Assembly (NCBI GenBank): GCA_951799405.1
Contig: OX637332.1
Location: 9,243,001-9,307,000, forward strand
Direction: 5' to 3'
Source of the DNA: Agapetus fuscipes
Taxonomy: Eukaryota; Arthropoda; Insecta; Trichoptera; Glossosomatidae
Length of the DNA stretch: 64,000 nt
Shown here: one piece after another, positions 55,495-64,000 of the stretch
Position numbering within the stretch: the first letter of the stretch is position 1
Layout: each line of letters opens with the position of its first letter
Program-made: the position numbers and the translations under genes
Notes under the pieces: generated by a model
What the model was told of the DNA's origin: nothing
Databases searched by the model: none
What the model saw: only the letters and a program-made list of their open reading frames with translations

Positions 55495-55671
55495 GTTATA
55501 GTTTAAAATTTTTTGAGGAATTCAAAAACACTGTTTATTTTCACATACCTGATGATGACCTTCTAGGTCGAAAACGTTAGTAACTTACTCTAAAGATTGT
55601 AATCTTTTTAAATATATTCATGTGAAAATAAACAGTGTTTTTGAATTCCTCAAAAAATTTTAAACTATAAC
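55495..55671. mobile_element. Inverted-repeat element with perfect 52-bp arms
   Basis: Arms 55495-55546 and 55620-55671 are exact reverse complements. The 73-bp loop carries the hammerhead motif. Confidence 0.93.
55546..55582 (+). ncRNA. Hammerhead-type ribozyme motif
   Basis: UAC/GUA stem I, CUGAUGA (55549-55555), extra U, GACCU/AGGUC with loop UCU, GAA (55570-55572), AACGUU, A17 at 55579. Core identical to 14581-14617 except the cleavage nucleotide. Confidence 0.66.
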
Positions 55672-55728
55672 TATATGTATCTTAAATAGTTTATCAAAAA
55701 AAATAGTAAGTACATCTGTATACACTGT

Positions 55729-56045
55729 TTCTTGGACCGGTCCGTAGCCCAGTGGCAACACTTCGGACTCGTAAATGGAAGGTTGTGGATTCAGATCCTG
55801 GCGGAGCACAAAAATAAACAATTTATAGTTTCGAATATGCTTTTCGCTGGGTTGAAAAAAATCATAAATATTAACCAAAGAGCGGTCACCATTGGTCCAT
55901 CCAGCCTTACAGCACCTAGGTCTTGCTTGAGTATTGGCGCTTTGTAGCGACGACCAAGCTCGTACACCTCTGCGGCACTACACAAGTGTCATAGACCCCT
56001 TGAGTTTCTACAATCTAGGGAGTCTCCCGCACAGGATTTCTTTAA
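55729..56045 (+). repeat. SINE-C joined to repeat E
   Basis: Starts TTTCTTGGACCGGTCC, which in the composite copy at 35050 immediately follows the 5S head, so this is a copy cut at the 5S/tRNA boundary. The 3' tail is replaced by repeat E (AAGTGTCATAGACCCC). Confidence 0.85.
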
Positions 56046-56126
56046 AAAAATACGTACATCTTAAACATTATGTTTAGGCAGTTTGAATTCAGAAAAAAAA
56101 ATCCTTCACTATTGTAAGATTTACAT

Positions 56127-56290
56127 AAAATGCTCACCAATACTTACAATGTCCACTAATATTTACAATGTTCACCAACACTTACAATGTTCACCAACAC
56201 TGGTGTATTATGTTCTCCAGCGCTGTTCACCAAGCCGTACACTGTCCACCAATATGTTCGCCGTACTCTGTACACCAATATGTCTGCATT
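56127..56290 (+). repeat. Degenerate 18-19-bp minisatellite
   Basis: Units of the type TTCACCAACACTTACAATG, becoming more diverged to the right. Confidence 0.75.
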
Positions 56291-56487
56291 TGTATGTAAT
56301 TTATGTCTCACGAGGCTCTGCACACGGGAAACCGTTAAAATTGGCATCGTCTGCAGGAGATGGCCAACTTTGTTATTGATTGTGGTGTTATTGTAGAACA
56401 GAACGTATCGGAACTGAAACGCGGAGCGACCGAGGGGAAGTCGGTCTCGAACCATTTAGCCCTACCGTTGCTTCGAAAATAATATCC

Positions 56488-56548
56488 ATAATCTAAGCTC
56501 CAAATATATGTAAACATTTAAGGCTCATATTAAATGCAATACATGAAA
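56488..56548 (-). repeat. Element B 3' end
   Basis: ATAATCTAAGCTCCAAATAT to AAATGCAATACATG. Confidence 0.6.
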
Positions 56549-56730
56549 AATATAAAAAAAAGAATAGGTACGTACCTACTTGTTTTTTGAAATATTTTTT
56601 GTGTTGAATTTTTAAATAAAATGACATTGTTGAAAATAAAAGATGTGTATTTTAAAAAAAAAACTGATTCCGAAATCGTGGTGCGAAATATGAGATATAT
56701 TTTATTTATACGAGTATTGTGTTATATTGC

Positions 56731-56952
56731 TCCTTGATTAATAGGTTGGTATAAGGCTGAACCTCCATGCTGTAAAAACTTGGTTCATTTTTGCCAATGT
56801 CTCTCCGGTTTCAGGGAAAGGTAGCAGAAATTTCAAAGTTAATGTTCATGTGAGGTTGGGTTTATTTTGTATGTGCACATGTCGCATGTGTAAGCGCGAA
56901 CTTACATATGATTGTTTGTGGACACAATATATTTTTGTATATCAGATTATAG
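56731..56952 (+). repeat. Element B copy
   Basis: CCTTGATTAATAGGTTGGTA; loses part of the tail. Confidence 0.85.
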
Positions 56953-57369
56953 TACTTATATGTTCCAGAAAATTTACCCGCCAAATATGTATTTCAATAC
57001 ACAATTAATATTGAATTTTCGAATGAAATATATTGCTTGAAAGGACGTTATGACTTTTTTTTTAAATTGACTATTAAATCGCAATCTGAAGTATCAAATT
57101 TTGTTTGTATTGTATACATGATGTTATTGAGAATTCGTTTTTAAAAAAGCGGAAACAAATAGGTATCTATGTCTCTTGTTTTTTTTCTGAGATCCGAGGT
57201 ATTTGGAAATCAGTAATTCAATATCTAAGAAATAATTTAATTAAGTATACCTACATTACCAAAAAAATGTAAATAGTAACACCGTCGTAAGTAAAACGCA
57301 ATAAGAGACGGACTAGTAAAAAAGCATGTTTGTTCTTTGAAAGAACAAAAATAGTACGTTTTACATTAA

Positions 57370-57515
57370 TAAATCTATAATCTAAATTACAAACATACAT
57401 TTGGCAATTAAAATGCTCATATTAAAAGCATGCCAGCAAAAAGGCGCATGTAAGTTCACGCTTACACATTCTGTAAAATTATCTACATTATTATCTACAA
57501 AATAAACCAAACCTC
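57370..57515 (-). repeat. Element B, 3' part
   Basis: CTATAATCTAAATTACAAAC to CAAACCTCACA. Confidence 0.75.
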
Positions 57516-57905
57516 ACATCTAATCTAATCTAATCTAAGTTGCAAATATATGTTACATAAGAGATTCACATTATATGCATTCTCACAAGCAGACACGTAC
57601 AAGTTCGCGCTTGGATATGCCGCATGTGAAACTACAACATAAAAACCAAATCTCAAATGGACATACACCCTTCAACTCTTGCCGTCTTTCCCTGAAACAG
57701 TGGTGACATTGGAAAAGTAAGCCATTTTTACAGCATGAAGGATTATAGCCTCATCACATGCGACATGTGTAAGCGTGAAATTATGTGTGTCTGCTTGTGG
57801 GAATGCATTTAATATGAATCTCAAATGATACATATCTTTGCAGCTTAGGTTTAGGTTTAGATTTTTAGACCAACCTATTAGTATAGGAACTAGTCAAGGA
57901 AACGT
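57516..57905 (-). repeat. Element B carrying a nested inverted element B
   Basis: Minus copy 57516-57750 resumes at about 57867-57905 (AGACCAACCTATTAGT). The insert at 57751-57866 is a plus-strand 3' part ending TTAGGTTTAGGTTTAG. Confidence 0.78.
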
Positions 57906-57909
57906 CAAA

Positions 57910-58340
57910 TAAATATATGGTAAATATTTTTTAAATAAATGAACAAATACATTATTAACAAAATAAATTAAAGCATTAAGTATATAAGTACAACGTGGAA
58001 AATTTCATGTTCAATCGGCTTACAATACATACTCTACAAAAACAATTTTGTTACATAGTGCGGGCCCACATGCCCTCTGTTAATGGCTTGGTCGTTGGGA
58101 TACGAACCGTAGGTCACCGAGTGCGGCCGAGACAAACCGACACATTGCATCGCGTCCGACAAGGCGACAACAGGCGACTGCAGCCATCGCAGAGCAAATC
58201 CTCTGATAAAAACGTTACACGGACGATGGACTCAAAGATGCGCAATGGATTATCACATACAATAATGTTTTTCTTGGCTTAGACCTCTCGTGCTTCAAGT
58301 ATTTTGTTTCAGCTCAACCGAAACTTTCAAAAAAAAAAAT
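57910..58340. other. Unassigned, GC-richer core
   Basis: 58060-58250 is GC-rich with an open frame of about 95 codons, but no recognised product or splice support beyond a TACATAG acceptor-like site. Confidence 0.3.
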
Positions 58341-58342
58341 TA

Positions 58343-58690
58343 TAGACGCCGTGGTAGCTGGCTGTCTGGATGACAGCAGGAAGTATTAACACTTTCAGAT
58401 CCGTCTGATCAATAAAATGAAGAAGAAGAATCGATGCTATGGTTGAGGTCAAATGGCTGATCTTTATAGCGTATTTGGAATAGAATAACGTTTGTTCGAT
58501 CCCCGCTTGGGTCATTTGACCATAACTTTGATCTTGGTTCAACAGATCTTAGTTGGTAATTATTAATTAATAATTCAAATTTACGATAATGAATATTTTA
58601 TTAATTATATTAATACCTGTTTTTGGCCAGGCAGAATGGGTTGGTGAATTTCATTCCTCTTCAGAAATATATTTAAATATATGTATATGG
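58343..58690 (+). repeat. SINE-D relative, long form
   Basis: CTTGGTTCAACAGATC, GCCAGGCAGAATGGGTTGGT and the CAGAAATATATTTAAATA end match 16590-16715, with an inserted AT-rich piece at 58560-58615. Confidence 0.6.
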
Positions 58691-59163
58691 ATACCAATCA
58701 ACGATTTATTTTATTAGGCTAACCCACGTGATCTGTGGGCTAACCTATAGCAAAATGTGCAATAAAAAACTTACTGTTTTCATGATGGCATATGGTTCCA
58801 ATCTGCTTTAATATGTTTGATTTTTTTTCTTACCTGAAACAAAAAAGTTAGTTGAAAAATGAGGAGCTTTTAATTGTGTATTGGATAATTAGGTTTTTAC
58901 ATATTTGAAGTTATACTTAAAAATATATTTAAAGACCCAATTTTTCACACTATAAGCATCAAAAAAACCAATAAAGACAATAGAAGTCCATAACTATTTT
59001 TTTCAGATTAAATACAAATATCCATTGCTAGCTGAAAACGTTTTCATCTTATTATTCAAATAATTCAATAGTTACTCGTGAAAATTACAAAAAATCATTT
59101 TTTTTGTAATCCGTAATGGTTTTGTTTTGATATTTTCATTCTTTGCAAAAATTACGAACGATT

Positions 59164-59416
59164 GCCTGGACTTATAGGTTGGCTGACTTCAAGTGCTGTA
59201 AAATAATATTTCACTTTTCCAATGTCACCCCTGTTTCAGGGAAGGTCACATAAGTTGCAGGGTGTATATTTATTTGAGGCTTGGTTTTCTTATCTGTTAG
59301 TACACACGCAGCATTTATAAGCGAGAACTTACACGTGTCTGTTTGTGGACATGCATTTAATAATATACATTTTAAATGTCAATATACCTTTGCTAACTTA
59401 GATTATAGATATAGAT
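59164..59416 (+). repeat. Element B copy
   Basis: CTGGACTTATAGGTTGGC to TTAGATTATAGATATAG. Confidence 0.87.
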
Positions 59417-59419
59417 AAA

Positions 59420-60150
59420 AAAAAAAAACAGGTTTAAAAACTGAGGAAAACAACATCAAAAACTTGTCAAAAATTCTGCCCAGATAATAATTATAAATGT
59501 TAAGGTATGCAAATTAAAATTTGGAATTTTGTTTTCGCCCCCGTGAGCAGGGGCGGGGGTCTATTTTGTTTTCCTTTAAGAATATTATCTTTATGATTGG
59601 TCCGGCGCTCGGAGGGGATCCCGAGTTGTTTTGGACCGGCGGCGGAGTATAGAAATATTGAATTATGGCTGAGTTGTCTGATAAAATAATACGAAATCAC
59701 CTTGCAGTGATTGTCGACTAGAATATTTAAAAAAACAAAGTTCTATAAAAAAAAATTATAAATCTTGTCCGGGAGACTCCGTACATTTCAGAGACTCTAG
59801 GAGTCTTTTGCAGAGATGAGAGTGAAGTGGCGGTTAATATCCGTTGTAGTAAGGACTGTTCGCTGTGTTTTGTTTTTTCTGTGTGTTGCATTAGCTTTGT
59901 TTTGAAAAAGATGTGGCGATTGATATTGATGTTGATTAGGACAAGGTTAAATTGGGTTGGTAACGCAGATACCGGTGACTTGTTTCAAAAGCGGCCAATT
60001 CGGCAAAGGAATGAGTCGTGAAATCCCCAAGTTCTCAAGTTTGTATATCGACTGCAAAGTACATTCGCTAAGTTTCACAAGAACCTATATTCAATAACAT
60101 AATATAAATTTTAATAATCATGGGGGTGTGTAGCGTTTTATGTCGAAACT
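59420..60150. other. Unassigned
   Basis: GC-rich pieces at 59535-59650 (GGGGCGGGGGTC) and an inverted relict of repeat E at 59757-59818. Confidence 0.4.
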
Positions 60151-60156
60151 TTTAAA

Positions 60157-60208
60157 GGTAACGGAGCTGACCTTACGCCAACCACTTCAGTTAAAACGCA
60201 ACTAGGTA
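60157..60208 (-). repeat. SINE-A scrap
   Basis: CCTTACGCCAACCACTTCAG flanked by a tail-like AAAACGCAACTAGG. Confidence 0.55.
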
Positions 60209-60298
60209 TGTAGGGCAACTTTTTATCGCACAACAAAACATTGCGTTCACTCACCTGAATTGCATAAATTTTAAATATGCAAGAAAATTAAATAACTG

Positions 60299-60526
60299 TC
60301 TAAGAATGCTAAGATATATTACATTTAAAATTCATATTATATGCACAAGCAAACACGTGCGAATTCATTATTCAACATTCCGTATGAACTTACAACGTAA
60401 AAACCCAATCTCAAAAAAGCATAAGCCCTGCAACATTTTCCAATGTTCCCTGAAACAGAGGTGACGTCAATCAATTTTTACAGTATGGGTGGTCAGCCTC
60501 ATACCAATCTCTAAGTCAAGGAATAG
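60299..60526 (-). repeat. Element B copy
   Basis: Right end TTTACAGTATGGGTGGTCAG, CAATCTCTAAGTCAAGGAA. Confidence 0.86.
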
Positions 60527-60529
60527 AAA

Positions 60530-61845
60530 AGAGTGCCGTCATATATTCTATACACTTTTTATTTGAGAAATCGGGATGAGGTTTACGCAATGCTTTATAC
60601 TACGGGTAAAAAAAAAAAAAATTCGCAGACAATGTTCAGCGTCACTGGCCTCTGTGTAGCGAGGGAGACAATTTTGCGGGAGCATTTGAATAATTGAGAA
60701 AGTGAATTTATTAATTTATTATTTAGTTAGTTGCGACAAGTTGGGATAGACAAGGCGGGGGGGGGGGGGGGGTAGGAGGTGGGGGTGTGGAGGGTAAAAT
60801 TAATGCGCCCCGTAAAACACGTACACGAGAAATCAGTCATTCTAAACAAGCTTAGGTGGGTACTGAAGGCACCGCAATGCTATTATGAATCCGCTACTAA
60901 CAAAGAGCGTGAAAGATGCTTCGATTTTCGTGTGTTTTAAATAATTGCAATGTTTCTTGTTGTTCGCAAAACTTTTCGAATATAGGTTTTTTGATTTGCC
61001 CAAAAACATTACATTCTTTACACTGCTTTTTATTTGATTCACCTTTGTGTAGATTTCCGGATGTTAAAGATGTTACTATTTTTTATTAATAAAGAATTAA
61101 AATGTGTTTTATTCTTCTTTTATGTTTTTTTTTGTTTTTGAGTCGTTACAAATATTTTCGCAGAGCCTCCATCTTTGGGTAAATTATGACTTATTATTGT
61201 GATTTCTACATTCTTTGATATTTCAATAGTTTCATATTCTTACTTCTTATTTAGCACTATGATTTTCAATTGCATAAAATTCATCCATCTATTCATCCAG
61301 TTTGTCCTCAAAATACAGTTTGATTTCTTGGGTTTAATTTTTCAAACTATCTTTTTTTTTGTAAGTATGATTTCATTAATTTCACAATCAAAACTAAAAT
61401 ACACGATAATTTTAACTCCACTAAACTGTGGTAGATTTAAGTAGTATATAAATAATCTGAAATCCCGCAGTGATATTTTTTTTACCAACAAAATAAATTT
61501 TAATCTCTTCAGCACAAAGAAAAGTGCTCGACTGAGACCGCATTGTGAATAATTTATATGCTACCGTCGAGATAGTAATTATTATTAGTTCTACCACATT
61601 TGGGTACGTAGAGCTCGCGAGGCTTGCTGGAATTCCCTTCTGCTAGATATTTGTCTGCACCATTAAAAGTTCTCGCCCGACAAAAACAAATTACAAGATG
61701 TTCGCATCCCCCAGAATGGCGACGCCGGCCCTTCCACCTCCCGAGTCTGATTGCAAATTCGGTGCCATTGAGTTACAACACAGAGGAGTAGAAACTAAGT
61801 GCGGCAGTAAAGATTAAAATAAGTCTGTTAAGATGATTCTGACAC
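60530..61845. other. Mostly unassigned
   Basis: Besides the G tract nothing is firm. A 39-codon frame at 61698-61814 lies in a GC-rich patch but has no supporting signals. Confidence 0.35.
60757..60800. repeat. G-rich tract
   Basis: A run of about 15 G followed by TAGGAGGTGGGGGTGTGGAG; a possible G-quadruplex and a likely sequencing trouble spot. Confidence 0.8.
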
Positions 61846-61847
61846 AT

Positions 61848-62105
61848 GGAGAGAGTGAATGATGAAAGACTGACAAAGAAAGTATATGTTGTAAGAATAG
61901 ATGGATGTCGTGGTAGAGGAAGATCGAGAAAAGTATAGAATATAATTAGACTAAATTGCCGGAATTGTGAATGAATGGAATATCCACATTCATAATAAAA
62001 GGAGAGCTTGTATGAAGAGGGTTATGACTCTGCATGAAATGAAAGAAGTATGTTAGGACAGAAAGAAATGGCAGTTGATCTGTAATGCTGGTGGCTGGGA
62101 CTGAG
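61848..62105 (+). pseudogene. LINE-2f 3' end, decayed
   Basis: Reads MERVNDERLTKKVYVVRIDG, GRGRSRKV, then across frameshifts KESLYEEGYDSA-type sequence parallel to 7640-7790. Confidence 0.7.
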
Positions 62106-62200
62106 ATTTTTGAAATTATATATTTTTATTGTGTATTCGTTTTAATGTTAAAACGTATTATTATTTATGTTTTAAAAAATGTAATTTGTTGTATAATATG

Positions 62201-62460
62201 CTCCTTGACTTATAGATTGGCACTCAGCTGACCCCCCATACTGTAGAAAATGGTTCACTTTATCAATGGCACTCCTGTTTCAGGGAAGGCCGGCAAGATT
62301 TGCAGGGTGTAGGTATATTCGCTTGAGATTTGGGTTTTGATGTTGTTGGTTCACATGCGGCATGTACAAGCGCGAACTTATACATGTTTGCTTGTGAAAA
62401 TGCATATAATGTGAATCCTCAATGTTACATATCTTTACAACATAGATTAGATTATATTAG
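62201..62460 (+). repeat. Element B, complete
   Basis: CTCCTTGACTTATAGATTGG to TTAGATTATATTAG. Confidence 0.9.
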
Positions 62461-62469
62461 AAACTATCT

Positions 62470-63110
62470 TACGGCGTTGATATATACTTTGGAGCACGGT
62501 TGTCTCCAGTTCTGTCAAATACAATTATTTAAAATTCATGTTCTTAAATGTGAAATCCTGTATTTTCTTGCTTTTTGCATTCGACACCAAATAATTACGC
62601 ATGCTTCAATGTTTTAAAATAATGCATTTTACGTTTAAAAAATTCCAAAATTACCGATCAAAAGATTTATAACGCGTGCGCACAATGTTCGCGCAGAAAT
62701 GAATATCAATTATGTCAGCATTGTTGATATATTTCTTAGTTTCATCCAAGTTTTTTGTATACAACTAAATGGTACAGTGAAGTTCTTTGTTCTCTCTCTT
62801 ACTATGGACCATTTTCGTAAGTAAGTTAAAACATTTAATGTCTATTTTCGTCAAAATAATTTCAAGTCCACAGATATAATAAGTCAATGTTCGGTGCTCT
62901 TATAAACTTGCGAGTGCAAGTTGGCGGCCGAATGCTTAAACTTATGGCGTGTAGGTGAGCTATGACCTAAACCCTATGATGGGATTCACTGAGAAAGGAG
63001 AAATAGTTTCCAAAATCTTCATCGATTTTTATTTTGCTAATTTTTAGAACGGTATGATTATAAAGTACGTGTTTTTAGGAACACAAGTCCTGCAGCTCTA
63101 AAAACAATTA
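62470..63110. other. Unassigned
   Basis: No supported feature. Confidence 0.4.
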
Positions 63111-63116
63111 TCATCC

Positions 63117-63370
63117 ATTCCTTTCACAAATAAATTGTGAAAGGACAAAAGAGGGAAGAGACGACCGAGAAAAGTATGGAGTGATCATATTGAGGAGATT
63201 GTGAAAGAATGGGACGTACAAAGGGAGCGTAAAAGAAGAAAATGCATGAAAAAGGTGATGGATATGAAAAAATTGAAAGAGGTATGTCAGGATAGTAAAA
63301 AATGGAGGCAACTCTGCAGAGGCTCTGGCCACCCCTAGCGGAATGGTGACATAGTTACAGTTAAAGTGAC
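63117..63370 (+). pseudogene. LINE-2f 3' end
   Basis: Reads RPRKVWSDHIEEIVKEWDVQ, KKVMDMKKLKEVCQ, KKWRQLCRGSGHP and stop, then TTACAGTTAAAGTGACAG. Confidence 0.78.
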
Positions 63371-63373
63371 AGT

Positions 63374-63445
63374 ATCCTGAAGATGCCTTATCAAGCTAAA
63401 ATGTTGAAACAAAAAAAAAGTGAATTAAAACTTTGTTTTTTCTAT
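63374..63445 (+). ncRNA. Hammerhead-like element, degenerate
   Basis: CUGAAGA (63377-63383), weak stem II, UAA for GAA, then the AAGTGAATTAAAACTTTG tail as at 38805-38830. Confidence 0.35.
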
Positions 63446-64000
63446 TTGATTTATAAAAAGTATAAACATTCCATCAGGACTTTTTAAAACACAAAATCAA
63501 GGTAATATAAAAAAACATGTAAAAAAGTATTACTATTGTACAAAGTTAGGTTTTTTTCCTTCATTTTCAGAAAGAATACTCTTTTCACTTTGTTTTTCTG
63601 CAGAAAACTATGTAAGTTTTTGAGTGCGCAGACGAATTTCGAAGCTTTTTAGAATGAATAATTCCTAGTTGAATTTTCCTTTCACCACTCCTTTCTTCGG
63701 TTTGCGTTTGTTAGACACTATGCAAGACGGCACGACAGGCGAAACTTTAAGTGCTAATCGAATATTCGAATGCGGCATTTATGAGCATTTGTTTGTTCTC
63801 GCCGCAACTCTACGGAGACTTATGAATAATTACTCGAAGCGAGTGTAATGTTTGTCAGGTCTCACTCGATTGTCCTATCATTATTTTACAATGAACCGTA
63901 AATTTAGTATTCACTCTGCATTGGTATTGTGATTCGTATGCTTTTGGTTCTACGGATGTGAGGATAACCTAAATTAAGGCATTTGTGTTGGTACGTAAAG
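63446..64000. other. Unassigned to window end
   Basis: No supported feature. Confidence 0.4.

Noticed and set aside
58060..58282. GC-rich open frame as a host exon
   Set aside because: No convincing donor, no recognised domain; kept only as unassigned sequence.
61698..61814. Thirty-nine-codon frame with a GC-rich start
   Set aside because: Too short, with no promoter, splice or homology evidence.

Overview
The window is AT-rich, repeat-packed eukaryotic nuclear DNA, most likely from an insect. The evidence is a metazoan-type 5S rRNA-derived repeat, tRNA-derived SINEs, RTE/jockey-like LINE 3' ends, many short terminal-inverted-repeat (TIR) elements and spliced genes with GT-AG introns. The order is not proven; the (GGAC)n tract and overall texture would fit a moth or butterfly. 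There are no operons and no long genuine open reading frames. Nearly all long ATG-to-stop stretches are chance or lie inside repeats.

The clearest host genes are two tandem two-exon genes on the minus strand. One has CDS exons at 27711-27648 and 26844-26741, the other at 31911-31848 and 31440-31346. Each has a first exon of exactly 64 bp encoding a signal peptide and a second exon encoding a six-cysteine peptide with identical spacing (C-x5-C-x3-C-x9-C-x5-C-C). Each also has a matching promoter with a GATA site beside a TATA box. No known family could be assigned. Weaker exon-like segments lie on the minus strand at 657-721, 11340-11381 and 32961-33048, and on the plus strand at 19433-19641.

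The rest is layered mobile DNA. Local names used here: SINE-A, a tRNA-headed SINE with a conserved tail; element B, about 260 bp, more than 30 dispersed copies ending in GATTA-like repeats and amplified into a 262-bp satellite at 28559-30361; SINE-C, a second tRNA-like SINE, in one case fused to a 5S rRNA head; SINE-D, a third B-box SINE; LINE-1f and LINE-2f, two LINE families seen as 3' ends; and several MITE families. Nesting is frequent: SINE in LINE, MITE in element B, element B in SINE-A.

The most unusual signal is a set of short inverted-repeat elements carrying hammerhead-ribozyme-type cores (CUGANGA, stem II, GAA, self-complementary stem III). They occur at 14528-14617 (two, facing each other in a perfect 288-bp palindrome), 38765-38803, 42181-42234, 53204-53244 and 55546-55582, with decayed relatives elsewhere. 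Hammerheads of this minimal-stem-III kind are known from Penelope-like retroelements and retrozymes. No reverse transcriptase is seen here, so these would be non-autonomous or solo terminal pieces.

Coordinates of repeat edges are read by eye and should be taken as good to roughly 5-15 bases unless a target-site duplication is stated.
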